From an uncultured Prevotella sp. (GTDB taxonomy: Bacteria > Bacteroidota > Bacteroidia > Bacteroidales > Bacteroidaceae): a stretch of DNA of 64,000 bases. Positions 24,068-34,178 of this stretch are shown piece after piece; positions within the stretch are counted from its first letter, which is position 1, and every line of letters starts with the position of its first letter. The notes under the pieces are model-generated. The model did no database searches and was not told the DNA's origin. It saw only the letters and a program-made list of their open reading frames with translations. Made by a program: the position numbers and the translations under genes. The stretch spans positions 62,001 to 126,000 of the forward strand of contig USHW01000001.1 in assembly GCA_900554545.1 (NCBI GenBank), in the 5' to 3' direction.

Positions 24068-27000
24068 ATGGTAAAGCACATTAAAAGGATGCTGCTAAGT
24101 GCAGTGTTCCTCGTTTCAGGTGCGGTGGCGTTCGCCCAGCAGGTTGACGTCAGCGGAACCGTGAAAGACGAGGCCGGCGAGCCTGTAATCGGTGCTACCG
24201 TGGCCGAGGAGGGCACGAAAAACGCTACGATAACAGACTTTGACGGCAAGTTCAGCCTGAAAGTGTCGGGCGACAAGCAGCTTACGGTGACCTACATCGG
24301 CTACAAGGCCGTGACGGTGAAGGCCGCCCCACAGCTCAACATCGTATTGAAGGAGGACAACCAGATGATGGAAGAGCTTGTCGTTACGGGCTACACCACG
24401 CAGCGCAAGGCCGACCTGACCGGCGCGGTGTCGGTAGTCAACATGGACGACATTGCCGACCTTAACGAGAACAACCCCATGAAAGCCCTTCAGGGACGTG
24501 TGCCCGGCATGAACATTACGGCCGACGGCAGTCCCGGCGGACAGGCCACAATCCGCATCCGCGGCGTGGGCACGCTCAACAACAACGACCCTTTGTACAT
24601 AATCGACGGTGTGCCGACCAAAGCCGGGATGCACGAGCTTAACGGAAACGACATCGAGTCGATACAGGTTTTGAAGGATGCGGCGTCAGCTTCAATATAC
24701 GGTTCGCGCGCGGCGAACGGTGTCATCATCATAACTACGAAGAAAGGAAAGGCCGGACAGCTGAAAATCGACGTTGACGCGTCGCTCTCAGTGTCGCTTT
24801 ACGCCAACAAACTTGACATACTTAACGCCAAGGAGTACGGTCAGGCCATGTGGCAGGCATACGTGAATGACGGCCAAGACCCCAATACCAACCCTCTGGG
24901 CTACCGCTATGACTGGGGTTATGACGCCAACGGATACCCCAAACTGAACGGCATCTCGATGTCGCGCTTCCTCGACTCGGCCAACACAGTGCCATCGGCC
25001 GACACCGACTGGGTGGACGAGACGACGCGCACCGGCGTGATACAGAACTACAACGTGGCCGTAAGCAACGGCTCGGAAAAAGGCTCTTCATACTTCTCTT
25101 TAGGCTATTACAAGAACCTCGGCATAATAAAGCACTCCGACTTCGACCGCTTCTCGGCGCGCATGAACTCCGAGTACAAGCTAATCGACAACGTGCTTAC
25201 CGTAGGCGAGCACTTCACTCTCAACCGCACGTCGGAAGTGCAGGCACCCGGCGGCTTCCTTGAGAACGCGCTCCAGTTCAATCCCTCGCTTCCCGTGTAT
25301 GACATCAACGGCGAGTTCGCAGGCCCGGTGGGCGGCTATCCCGATAGGGAAAACCCCGTTGCGCGCCTCGAACGCAACGCCGATAACCGCTATACGTACT
25401 GGCGCATGTTCGGTGACGCTTACATAAACCTGAGCCTCTTCAAAGGTTTCAACATACGCTCAACCTTCGGACTTGACTACGCGCAGAAGAAACAGCGCAT
25501 CTTCACCTACCCCATAACCGAAGGAAACGTTGCCAACGACAACAACGCCGTTGAGGCGAAGCAGGAGCACTGGACAAAGTGGATGTGGAACGCGGTGGCT
25601 ACATACAACCTCGAAATAGGCAAGCACCGCGGCGACGTGATGGCCGGTATAGAGCTTAACAGGGAGGACGACGAGTGGTTCTCCGGCTACAAGGAGGACT
25701 TCACAATACTCAATCCCGACTTCATGTGGCCTGACGCGGGCGTGGGAACAGCCCAGGCTTACGGCTCCGGGGAAGGATATTCGCTCGTGTCGTTCTTCGG
25801 AAAGCTCAACTACACGTATGACGACAAGTACCTCTTTTCGCTTACCGTGCGCCATGACGGTTCGTCGCGCTTCGGAAAGAACAACCGCTACGCCACTTTC
25901 CCGTCAGTATCTCTTGGATGGCGCATCAGCCGTGAGAAGTTCATGAAAAACCTTACATGGCTCGACGACCTGAAAATACGCGCCTCATGGGGACAAACCG
26001 GTAATCAGGAAATATCCAACATAGCGCGCTACACTATCTATGTGCCCAACTATGGAGTAACGGAGTCGGGCGGACAGAGCTACGGAACGTCTTACGACAT
26101 TGCCGGGACAAACGGCGGAAGCATACTGCAGTCGGGCTTCAAGCGCAACCAGATAGGCAACGACGACATCAAGTGGGAGACCACAACGCAGACAAACATC
26201 GGTCTTGATTTCTCTTTGTTCAGGCAGACTCTTTACGGTTCATTCGACTGGTTCTACAAGAAGACCACCGACATTCTCGTCCAGATGGCCGGCATCGCAG
26301 CCATGGGCGAGGGCAGCTCGCAGTGGATTAACGCCGGAGAGATGGAAAACACGGGCTTCGAACTCAACCTCGGCTACCGCAACGAGACGGCATTCGGACT
26401 GAAATACGACATCGCCGCCAACATATCGACTTACCGCAACAAGATTACCGCGCTGCCTGCCACGGTGGCGGCGAACGGCACTTTCGGCGGAAACGGAGTG
26501 AAGAGCGTCATAGGTCATCCCAATGGAGCGCAAGTGGGATATGTTGCCGACGGCATATTCAAGTCGCAGGAAGAGGTTGACAACCACGCAACGCAGGAAG
26601 GAGCGGCGCCGGGCCGCATCCGTTGGCGCGACCTTGACGGCAACGGAATAATCAATGAGGCCGACCAAAAGTGGATTTATGACCCCGTGCCCGACTTCAG
26701 TTACGGTCTGAACATATACCTCCAGTACAAGAATTTCGACCTTACGATGTTCTGGCAGGGCGTGCAGGGTGTCGATGTTATCAGCGATTTGAAGAAGGAA
26801 ACCGACCTTTGGAGCGGTCTTAACATAGGCTTCCTCAACAAGGGAAAGCGCGTGCTTGACGCTTGGACGCCGCAGAACCCCAATTCAAGCATACCTGCCT
26901 TGTCGCGTGAAGACGTTAACAACGAGAAGCGTGTGTCAACATATTTCGTTGAAGACGGTTCGTTCCTCAAGCTGCGCAACCTGCAGATAGGTTACAATGT

Positions 27001-27172
27001 GCCAAAAGAATTCGCCAATAAGCTTAAGATGGAGCGCCTGCGTTTCTACCTCAGCGCGCAGAACTTGCTGACAATCAAGAGCAAGGACTTCACCGGAGTA
27101 GACCCGGAAAACCCGAACTTCGGCTATCCGATACCTCTGAACATCACTTTCGGCATCAATGTAGGCTTCTAA
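24068..27172 (+). CDS. SusC-like TonB-dependent fructan transporter
   Basis: Outer-membrane TonB-dependent barrel (1034 residues) that imports oligosaccharides delivered by its SusD partner. Signal peptide at 1-24, CarboxypepD_reg-like domain (VDVSGTVKDEAGEPVIGATV), TonB box region (MEELVVTGYTTQRKADLTGA), plug (ALQGRVPGMNITADGSPGGQ; YIIDGVPT) and a large barrel ending FGINVGF. It is the SusC type, since a SusD gene starts 30 bases later. The position in the locus matches BT1763 of B. thetaiotaomicron, so fructan oligosaccharides are the expected cargo; whether levan or inulin cannot be told. Confidence 0.94.
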   Translation: MVKHIKRMLLSAVFLVSGAVAFAQQVDVSGTVKDEAGEPVIGATVAEEGTKNATITDFDGKFSLKVSGDKQLTVTYIGYKAVTVKAAPQLNIVLKEDNQMMEELVVTGYTTQRKADLTGAVSVVNMDDIADLNENNPMKALQGRVPGMNITADGSPGGQATIRIRGVGTLNNNDPLYIIDGVPTKAGMHELNGNDIESIQVLKDAASASIYGSRAANGVIIITTKKGKAGQLKIDVDASLSVSLYANKLDILNAKEYGQAMWQAYVNDGQDPNTNPLGYRYDWGYDANGYPKLNGISMSRFLDSANTVPSADTDWVDETTRTGVIQNYNVAVSNGSEKGSSYFSLGYYKNLGIIKHSDFDRFSARMNSEYKLIDNVLTVGEHFTLNRTSEVQAPGGFLENALQFNPSLPVYDINGEFAGPVGGYPDRENPVARLERNADNRYTYWRMFGDAYINLSLFKGFNIRSTFGLDYAQKKQRIFTYPITEGNVANDNNAVEAKQEHWTKWMWNAVATYNLEIGKHRGDVMAGIELNREDDEWFSGYKEDFTILNPDFMWPDAGVGTAQAYGSGEGYSLVSFFGKLNYTYDDKYLFSLTVRHDGSSRFGKNNRYATFPSVSLGWRISREKFMKNLTWLDDLKIRASWGQTGNQEISNIARYTIYVPNYGVTESGGQSYGTSYDIAGTNGGSILQSGFKRNQIGNDDIKWETTTQTNIGLDFSLFRQTLYGSFDWFYKKTTDILVQMAGIAAMGEGSSQWINAGEMENTGFELNLGYRNETAFGLKYDIAANISTYRNKITALPATVAANGTFGGNGVKSVIGHPNGAQVGYVADGIFKSQEEVDNHATQEGAAPGRIRWRDLDGNGIINEADQKWIYDPVPDFSYGLNIYLQYKNFDLTMFWQGVQGVDVISDLKKETDLWSGLNIGFLNKGKRVLDAWTPQNPNSSIPALSREDVNNEKRVSTYFVEDGSFLKLRNLQIGYNVPKEFANKLKMERLRFYLSAQNLLTIKSKDFTGVDPENPNFGYPIPLNITFGINVGF

Positions 27173-27202
27173 AATATACGCTAACCGTAAAATAAAAAAG
27201 CA

Positions 27203-28936
27203 ATGAAAAAGTTATTATATACAACCGCTTTGGGGCTTGCCTTGCTCTTCACAGGATGTACCGACTTCCTGGAAGACCAGCTGCCGCAGGGAACTATCGA
27301 CAACGAACAGCTGAAAAACCCCGAATATGTGGACAATCTTGTCATCTCGGCTTATGCCGGATGGATTTCGGCGGAGGACATCAACTCGTCCTTCTCGATG
27401 TGGAATTATGACGTAAGGTCGGACGATGCCTACAAGGGAGGCAACGGAACGGAGGACGGAGACGTGTTCCACAAGCTCGAAATATCACAAGGCATCATGA
27501 CGACGGACTGGAACATCAGCGACATGTGGCAGCGTCTGTACAACTGCATATCGCGTGTCAACACTGCATTGCAGCAGCTCAACCAGCTTGATGAAAGCTC
27601 TTATCCGCTAAAGCAGCAGCGTATCGCCGAGATGAAGTTCCTCCGCGGACACGGACATTTTCTCTTGAAGCAACTCTATAAGAACATAGTCTTTGCCAAT
27701 GACGAGAACCTTTCGCCCGAGGAATACAACAACCTGTCCAACAGGACGTACTCCAACGACGAGGGATGGCAGCAAATCGCCAACGACTTCCAGTTTGCTT
27801 TCGACAATCTTCCTGATACTCAGGCCGACAAGGGACGTCCAACCAAGGCCGCGGCAGCCGCTTATCTGGCCAAGACTTACCTTTACAAGGCATACCGTCA
27901 GGATAATCCCGACAACAACGAGGTGACGGGCATCAACGCGGAAGACCTGGAGAAGGTGGTTACTTACACCGAGAGGTCAATCATGCAGGCAGGAGGCTAT
28001 GACTTGGAGCCTGACTTCCACAACAACTTCCGCCCCGAACCGCAGTATGAAAACGGGTGCGAGTCGCTTTGGGCGATGCAGTATTCGATGAACGACGGCA
28101 CTACAAACGGCAACTGCAATTGGTCGTTCGGACTCATTGTGCCGAACATTCCCGGTGTGACTGATGGCGGATGCGACTTCTACAAACCGAGCCAGAACCT
28201 CGTAAACGCGTTCAGAACCGATGCCGAAGGCCATCCCTATTTCGACACTTTCAATGACAATGACTACGACGCGGCCAATGAAACCGCCGACCCGCGCCTT
28301 TTCCTTACCGTTGGAATGCCTGGTTTCCCGTATGAATTCAACTCGAACTACATCATGGACAGGTCGTCAACGTGGAGTCGCAGCAACGGACTTTACGGCT
28401 ATTATGTCACGTTGAAGCATAATGTTGACCCCGACGGAGAGTACCTTATAAAAGGTGCGTGGTGGGGAACGCCGATGAACCACATCGTAATTCGCTACGC
28501 CGACGTGCTCCTTATGCGTGCAGAGGCGCTCATACAGCTTAATGATGGAAGGATTGACGAGGCAGTAAGCCTTATCAACGAGGTGCGCAACCGCGCAAAG
28601 CAAAGCACCGGCATGATAGCCAACTACCCTGCTGATTACGGCTGTACGTTCAACATCCAGCCCTACACAGGCTCTTACAACCATGACGAAGCGTTGAAAA
28701 TGCTGAAGATGGAGCGCCGCCTTGAGCTGGCGATGGAGAGCGACAGGTTCTTCGACCTTGTGCGTTGGGGCGAGGCGAAGGAAGTCCTTGACAAGTATTA
28801 TGCCGAGGAGGCAGACAACTGCGCGATATATTCCGGCGCGTCGTTCACGAGGAACAAGAACGAGTATCTGCCCATACCGTTCGCCCAAATCAGTGCAAGC
28901 AACGGCCATTACACGCAGAATTGCGGCGGATGGTGA
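27203..28936 (+). CDS. SusD-like surface fructan-binding lipoprotein
   Basis: 577 residues. The lipoprotein signal ends at C19 (LALLFTGC), placing the protein on the outer-membrane surface as the lid of the SusC channel. The alpha-helical TPR-like scaffold of the SusD family is indicated by MKFLRGHGHFLLKQLYKN, the KAAAAAYLAKTYLYKA repeat region and the C-terminal block LKMERRLELAMESDRFFDLV with RNKNEYLPIPFAQI. It is encoded 30 bases after susC and 29 bases before the glycan-binding protein, clearly one operon. It corresponds in position to BT1762. Confidence 0.94.
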   Translation: MKKLLYTTALGLALLFTGCTDFLEDQLPQGTIDNEQLKNPEYVDNLVISAYAGWISAEDINSSFSMWNYDVRSDDAYKGGNGTEDGDVFHKLEISQGIMTTDWNISDMWQRLYNCISRVNTALQQLNQLDESSYPLKQQRIAEMKFLRGHGHFLLKQLYKNIVFANDENLSPEEYNNLSNRTYSNDEGWQQIANDFQFAFDNLPDTQADKGRPTKAAAAAYLAKTYLYKAYRQDNPDNNEVTGINAEDLEKVVTYTERSIMQAGGYDLEPDFHNNFRPEPQYENGCESLWAMQYSMNDGTTNGNCNWSFGLIVPNIPGVTDGGCDFYKPSQNLVNAFRTDAEGHPYFDTFNDNDYDAANETADPRLFLTVGMPGFPYEFNSNYIMDRSSTWSRSNGLYGYYVTLKHNVDPDGEYLIKGAWWGTPMNHIVIRYADVLLMRAEALIQLNDGRIDEAVSLINEVRNRAKQSTGMIANYPADYGCTFNIQPYTGSYNHDEALKMLKMERRLELAMESDRFFDLVRWGEAKEVLDKYYAEEADNCAIYSGASFTRNKNEYLPIPFAQISASNGHYTQNCGGW

Positions 28937-28965
28937 TATGTTTAACCGACTAAAAAACACATAAC

Positions 28966-30366
28966 ATGAAATTATTTGCAAATAAATTAGCGGCCATGTT
29001 GTTTGCCGTTGCTGCGGTGTTTGCCGTTGCCGGATGCGACGACGACAACACGTCAGACCTCCGTTTGGACGGGGACGCATGGCTGACGTCCTTCTCTTTG
29101 GACGGATATGAAGGCATAATCGACAACACTGGAAAGACTGTTACGGTGGGAGTGCCCGAGACTTACGACGCACGTGCAATGGAAGTTACGGCCATTACGG
29201 CATCCGAAGGCGCAACGACATCGATGAATGTCGGCGACGTTGCCGACTTCTCGCTGCCGCAGAGCGTGCGCGTTGTCAACGGCGACGCTTATTTTGAGTA
29301 CACCGTCAGCGTAAAGCATGACGAGGCAAGGATAACTTCGTTCAGGGCGAACGGTTACATCGGCACAATAAACGAGGCCAACCACACCATTTCCGTGCGT
29401 GTTCCAAGCTCGACGGATGTCACCGCCATGACTACGGAAATAACCACGACAGAGGGTGCTACGGTTACTCCAGCATCGGGACAGGCCGTTGACTTCACCA
29501 ACCCTGTTGAGTTCACGGTAACTTATAACACCGCAACGGCGGTATATACCGTGACCGTAATCAAGTCAGATGCGCCTGGAGCGGTCTACGTCGGACTGCC
29601 AGCCACCATTGACGGACTCGGCCCTGAAGAGCGCGCCGCCGCCGACTGGATGCTTCTCAACATTGCAAACTCGCAGTATGTGTCGTTCGAAGACTTGCGC
29701 ACGGGCAACGTTGACCTTAGCGAATGCAAGCTGATGTGGTGGCACATGCACGCCGATTACGGAATAGACAACATGGACAAGTTTGACGCCGCGGCGCCTT
29801 CCGCACTGTCTGCCGTGCCTGCCGTGAAGGAATACTACGACAACGGAGGCAGCCTCTTGCTTTCACGCTACGCCACATACTACGCCGTCAAGCTCGGCGC
29901 AACGGCTGACGGAGCCAATCCGAACAACTGTTGGGGCAACGCCGAAGAGAGCGGCGAGACAATAACTTCGCCGTGGAGCTTCTTCGTTGACGGACATGAA
30001 GACCATCCGATATACAGCGGTCTGGTGACAACCATCGACGGCAAGCAGGGCATTTACACCTGCGACACAGGATATAACATCACCAACACCACCTGCCAGT
30101 GGCACATCGGAAGCGACTGGGGCGGATATCCTACGCTTGATGACTGGCGCAACCTGCATGGCGCGACCGACCTCGGATATGGCGGCGACGGTGCGGTGGT
30201 TGTTTGGGAGTACCCGGCCAACGCCGCCGGAGGCAAGATACTCTGCATCGGCACGGGCACGTATGACTGGTATGCGCACGGCGTTGATACTTCAACCGAC
30301 CGGTATCACGGCAATGTGGCGACGCTTACACTCAACGCAATCAATTATCTTACAGCAGACAAGTAA
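28966..30366 (+). CDS. Surface glycan-binding lipoprotein (DUF4960-type, fructan locus)
   Basis: 466 residues with lipoprotein cysteine C24 (VAGC) followed by acidic DDD, typical of surface export in Bacteroidetes. Two consecutive Ig-like repeats of about 85 residues are evident: both contain a pattern of type ITSFRANGYIGTINEANHTI with VTVxVP, and a second half of type EGATxTP.. The C-terminal half (VYVGLPATIDGLGPEERAA to the end) resembles the DUF4960 domain found in fructan-locus surface proteins. It is in the slot of BT1761 between SusD and the surface GH32, so a levan or fructan capture role is inferred. Confidence 0.8.
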   Translation: MKLFANKLAAMLFAVAAVFAVAGCDDDNTSDLRLDGDAWLTSFSLDGYEGIIDNTGKTVTVGVPETYDARAMEVTAITASEGATTSMNVGDVADFSLPQSVRVVNGDAYFEYTVSVKHDEARITSFRANGYIGTINEANHTISVRVPSSTDVTAMTTEITTTEGATVTPASGQAVDFTNPVEFTVTYNTATAVYTVTVIKSDAPGAVYVGLPATIDGLGPEERAAADWMLLNIANSQYVSFEDLRTGNVDLSECKLMWWHMHADYGIDNMDKFDAAAPSALSAVPAVKEYYDNGGSLLLSRYATYYAVKLGATADGANPNNCWGNAEESGETITSPWSFFVDGHEDHPIYSGLVTTIDGKQGIYTCDTGYNITNTTCQWHIGSDWGGYPTLDDWRNLHGATDLGYGGDGAVVVWEYPANAAGGKILCIGTGTYDWYAHGVDTSTDRYHGNVATLTLNAINYLTADK

Positions 30367-30475
30367 ACAGCAAGACGAGTTACGAGTGGACAAGTCGACA
30401 AGTCACAAGCCAACAAATGAACAGGCGATAAGGAAAACTTCCTTGTCTGCTCGTCACTCGTCAACTCGTTACTAA
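30364..30475. repeat. GACAAG/GACGAG repeat pair between the binding protein and GH32 genes
   Basis: A left stretch of GACGAG, GACAAG and CACAAG words (about 30375-30410) faces a right stretch of CTTGTCTGCTCGTCACTCGT type (about 30450-30473). Same family as the element at the hybrid sensor start. The left end begins in the stop codon of the upstream gene. Confidence 0.75.
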
Positions 30476-30496
30476 CTAACATCAAGAAACGAATTT

Positions 30497-32077
30497 ATGA
30501 AGACCATGATATATTCTTTAGCCTTGGCAGCCATGCTGACAGCGTTCACCGGCTGCTCTGACGACGACGACCCGATGCTCACGCAGCGCGACTGGAGCGG
30601 CACGACAAACTATTTCGCGCCGACCGACGAGAACAAGGCGGACACATATTACAAACCTTACGTGGGTTATGTGGGCGACCCCATGCCCTTCTACGACCCC
30701 GTGGCGCAAGACTTCAAGGTGCTTTACCTGCAAGACTACCGCCCAAATCCGGCAGACACCTACCACCCGATATGGGGCGTAAGCACGAAAGATGCGGCCA
30801 GCTATACGTCGCTTGGCGAGGTGATACCTACCGGCACTGCCTCTGAACCCGATGCGGCCATCGGTACGGGCAGCACCGTTTACAACGAGGCTGACAAGCT
30901 TTACTACACCTTCTACACCGGACACACCACCGGACTTGAAGTGGTTATGGTGGCGACATCGGCCGATTTCAAGACATGGACCAAGAACCGCGCGCTCCGT
31001 TTGCGCGGCAGCGACTACGGATACAGCACCACCGACTTCCGCGACCCGTTCGTTTTCATGGGTGACGACGGCCAGTATCACATGCTTGTGTCCACGATGC
31101 AGGGCACAAAGGGCGTGCTGGCGGAGTTCACTTCCGCCGACCTGAAGGCGTGGCAGCACCAAGGCGTGTTCATGACGATGATGTGGGACAGGTTCTATGA
31201 GTGCCCCGACGTGTTCAAGATGGGCGACTGGTGGTATCTTGTCTACTCGGAGAAGCATGCGGCAATACGCAAAGTGCAGTATTTCAAGGGTCGCACGCTT
31301 GACGAACTGAAGGCAACCACGGCCAACGACGCCGGTATTTGGCCCGACGACCACGAAGGTTTCCTCGACTCGCGCGCCTTTTATGCAGGCAAGACGGCGT
31401 CCGACGGCACCAACCGTTACATCTGGGGATGGTGCCCCACACGTGCAGGTGAGGACAACACGGCGGTAGGCGCAAGCCCCAACGAGCCGGAGTGGGCCGG
31501 CAACCTGGTTGCACACAGGCTCATACAGCATGATGACGGCACGCTGACACTCGGCCCGGTGGCAGGAATCGACGCTAAATACACAAAGCAGGGCGAGGCC
31601 AATGTAATGGAGGAAAGCGAGACAGGAGTGTCTGAAGCCAACGGAACGTACACTCTTACTGGCGACTCTTACATGCTGTTCAGCCGCCTGAACACGCACA
31701 ACAAGATTTCGTTCACTGTGACTACGGCCTCTGCCGACGACCGCTTCGGCATATCGCTTTGCCGCGGAACAGACTCCGAGAAGTACTATTCAATCATAGT
31801 CAATCCCGAAGGCAACGGCCGCCGCAAAATCAACTTCGAAGAAGAAGGCCCGTCGGGCATCGGCTTCATCGACGGCATTGACGGTTACCTGTTCAACGCT
31901 CCGGCGGACAATGTGTACAACGTTACCGTCTATACGGACAACTCCGTGTGCGTAGTCTACATCAATGACAACGTGGCTTACACAAACCGCATATATGGAA
32001 ACCAGAAGAACTGCTGGTCAATAAACAACTATGGCGGCAGCATCGAGGTAAGCAATGTTGACGTGAAGTATTATTAA
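30497..32077 (+). CDS. Surface GH32 fructan hydrolase (BT1760-like endo-levanase)
   Basis: 526 residues. Lipoprotein cysteine C20 (AFTGC) followed by SDDDD predicts export to the cell surface. GH32 catalytic triad positions are recognisable: nucleophile D61 in YVGDPMPFYDP, stabiliser D183 in DFRDPFVF and acid/base E235 in YECPDVF. The first motif is not the usual WMNDPNG but fits the divergent surface GH32 group. A C-terminal beta-sandwich follows (about residues 370-526). In the model fructan locus the equivalent enzyme cuts levan outside the cell so that SusCD can import the products. Endo action on levan is inferred from synteny. Confidence 0.85.
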   Translation: MKTMIYSLALAAMLTAFTGCSDDDDPMLTQRDWSGTTNYFAPTDENKADTYYKPYVGYVGDPMPFYDPVAQDFKVLYLQDYRPNPADTYHPIWGVSTKDAASYTSLGEVIPTGTASEPDAAIGTGSTVYNEADKLYYTFYTGHTTGLEVVMVATSADFKTWTKNRALRLRGSDYGYSTTDFRDPFVFMGDDGQYHMLVSTMQGTKGVLAEFTSADLKAWQHQGVFMTMMWDRFYECPDVFKMGDWWYLVYSEKHAAIRKVQYFKGRTLDELKATTANDAGIWPDDHEGFLDSRAFYAGKTASDGTNRYIWGWCPTRAGEDNTAVGASPNEPEWAGNLVAHRLIQHDDGTLTLGPVAGIDAKYTKQGEANVMEESETGVSEANGTYTLTGDSYMLFSRLNTHNKISFTVTTASADDRFGISLCRGTDSEKYYSIIVNPEGNGRRKINFEEEGPSGIGFIDGIDGYLFNAPADNVYNVTVYTDNSVCVVYINDNVAYTNRIYGNQKNCWSINNYGGSIEVSNVDVKYY

Positions 32078-32096
32078 GCGCGGCAGGGCGTAATGC

Positions 32097-32177
32097 GAAA
32101 GACGGCCTTTTGCAGGCCAAAAGGCCGTCTTTTACCGCCTGAAAGGCCACCTTTTGCACTGCAAAAGACGGCATATT
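32097..32177. repeat. Four-unit 22-bp array, copy 7
   Basis: 81 bp. Units GAAAGACGGCCTTTT, AAAAGGCCGTCTTTT, GAAAGGCCACCTTTT, AAAAGACGGCATATT; spacers GCAGGCC, ACCGCCT, GCACTGC. Followed by CTGATAATCAG (32187-32197). It sits inside the fructan operon between the two GH32 genes. Confidence 0.9.
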
Positions 32178-32265
32178 GCAAACCGACTGATAATCAGCTG
32201 CTTGCGTAACGGCGGCAAACCGGCATACGTAAGGCCGAATACTGAATATTGAAAAACTGACAACC

Positions 32266-34059
32266 ATGAAACTGAAAGACATTTTTCTTACATTCGCAGT
32301 GGCTCTCGCGCCTGCCGCATTGTCGGCGGAGTCGAAACTTACGGTGAGCCATCTGGCCAACGAACAGAATATCGTGGCCGTTACGGAAGCGCAGAAATTC
32401 CTGCTGCTGCCCGTACAGGACGACGCGCCCGAAGCCAAGCTGTGCCTCGTCGAGGCCAACATGCCCGTAACGACGACGATGAACGTGCGCCTTGCACGTG
32501 AGAGGGTGGACTATTATGTGCCGCTCGACCTGTCGGCTTTCGTCGGCCGCGATGTCAAGGTTGACGTGCAGGGCATGCCTCAAGGCTCGCTCTGCTGGAA
32601 GGAAATGCGCCTCTCCGACACGTTCGACATGGGCAACAAGGAGGCCCACCGTCCGCTATATCACCACACGCCGGCCTACGGCTGGATGAACGACCCTAAC
32701 GGAATGTTCTACAAGGACGGCGTTTATCACCTTTATTTCCAGCACAACCCCTACGGCTCTACATGGGGAAACATGCACTGGGGACACTCAACCAGCACGG
32801 ACTTGGTGCATTGGGAGTATGAGGGCGACGCCCTTCTACCCGACGCCTGGGGCACGGTGTTCAGCGGTTCGGCCGTTGTCGACAAGGACAACACTGCCGG
32901 TTTCGGCCGCGATGCCATAGTAGCTTTCTACACGTCGGCCAAACCTACGCCGTGGGGTGACGCCCAGATGCAGAGCATTGCGTACAGCACCGACGGCGGA
33001 AAGACGTTCACAAAGTATGCCGGCAACCCTGTGCTGACGTCTACTGAACGCGACTTCCGCGACCCGAAGGTGTTTTGGTACGCTCCAGGAAAGCATTGGG
33101 TGATGATGCTCGCGGTAGGTCAGCAGATGCAAATCTTCACCTCCGATAATCTTAAAGAGTGGAAACACGAGAGCGACTTCGGCCTGAAGCAGGGCGCGCA
33201 CGGCGGTGTCTGGGAGTGTCCCGACCTCGTGGAACTGCCCGTTGAAGGCACAAACGAGAAGCGTTGGGTGCTCATCTGCAACATAAATCCCGGCGGACCG
33301 TTCGGCGGAAGCGCAACGCAGTACTTCGTGGGGACGTTCGACGGCCGGAAGTTCACCAACGAGTTTCCCACCAAGACGAAGTGGATGGACTACGGAAAAG
33401 ACCACTACGCCACCGTGACTTTCAGCAATGCGCCCGACGGACGCTGCATAGCCCTCGGCTGGATGAGCAACTGGCAGTATGCCGCACAAGTGCCCACGAA
33501 GCAGTACCGCTCGGCTAACACCATCGCACGCGACCTCTCCCTGTACCGCAAGGACGGCGACCTGCTGCTAAGGTGTGCGCCTTCAAAGGAGATAGAGGCG
33601 GCTCGTGGGGAGAAAAAAAACGTGCCGCAGTTCCGCGTAGGCGATGCTTACAGCATTGAAAACCTGCTCGACGGCAACGGCGGAGCTTACGAGATAGAGC
33701 TTGAAATACGCAACAGCGGCGCCGAGAAGCTTGCTTTCACGCTGCAGAACGCCAAGGGCGAGAGCGTCGTTATGTACTACGATGCGGCCATGAGGCAGTT
33801 TGTAATGGACAGAACGAATAGCGGCGAGACATCGTTCAGCCGTGACTTCCCGGCCATGACGGTGTCTCCTGCGCCCGGCGGAGACGAGTTTGCGCTGCGC
33901 CTGTTCGTCGACCGCTCCAGCATCGAGGCTTTCGTGGACGGCGGAAAGTCGGTAATGACAAACATAGTGTTCCCCTCCGAGCCTTACAACTCGATGAAGT
34001 TCGAGGCTGTGCGCGGCTCGTTCACGGTGAAAAAGATGAATGTGTATAAGTTGAAATAA
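32266..34059 (+). CDS. Periplasmic GH32 exo-fructanase/invertase
   Basis: 597 residues with a signal peptide (MKLKDIFLTFAVALAPAALSA) and no lipobox, so periplasmic. An N-terminal domain of about 125 residues precedes the five-bladed propeller, as in Bacteroides periplasmic GH32 enzymes. Catalytic residues: D143 in WMNDPNG, D266 in RDP, E317 in WECPD. The C-terminal beta-sandwich contains the family block FVDRSSIEAFVDGG. It would cut imported fructo-oligosaccharides to fructose for the adjacent MFS importer, as BT1759 or BT1765 do. Confidence 0.93.
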   Translation: MKLKDIFLTFAVALAPAALSAESKLTVSHLANEQNIVAVTEAQKFLLLPVQDDAPEAKLCLVEANMPVTTTMNVRLARERVDYYVPLDLSAFVGRDVKVDVQGMPQGSLCWKEMRLSDTFDMGNKEAHRPLYHHTPAYGWMNDPNGMFYKDGVYHLYFQHNPYGSTWGNMHWGHSTSTDLVHWEYEGDALLPDAWGTVFSGSAVVDKDNTAGFGRDAIVAFYTSAKPTPWGDAQMQSIAYSTDGGKTFTKYAGNPVLTSTERDFRDPKVFWYAPGKHWVMMLAVGQQMQIFTSDNLKEWKHESDFGLKQGAHGGVWECPDLVELPVEGTNEKRWVLICNINPGGPFGGSATQYFVGTFDGRKFTNEFPTKTKWMDYGKDHYATVTFSNAPDGRCIALGWMSNWQYAAQVPTKQYRSANTIARDLSLYRKDGDLLLRCAPSKEIEAARGEKKNVPQFRVGDAYSIENLLDGNGGAYEIELEIRNSGAEKLAFTLQNAKGESVVMYYDAAMRQFVMDRTNSGETSFSRDFPAMTVSPAPGGDEFALRLFVDRSSIEAFVDGGKSVMTNIVFPSEPYNSMKFEAVRGSFTVKKMNVYKLK

Positions 34060-34176
34060 GGTTATAAGGTTGTACGGTTATGCGGTTTTACGGTTTCACT
34101 GAAACCTCAAAACCGTAAAACTCCATAACCGTAAAATCTCAAAACCTCATAACCCTATAACCGTAAAACCGTATAA
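34060..34176. repeat. Octamer AACCNNAN element
   Basis: Left part reads about five octamers ending GGTT (ATAAGGTT, GTACGGTT, ATGCGGTT). Right part reads about nine octamers beginning AACC or AACT (AACCGTAA, AACTCCAT, AACCTCAT), up to two bases before the MFS gene. The phase is kept at exactly 8 bp. Confidence 0.8.
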
Positions 34177-34178
34177 AA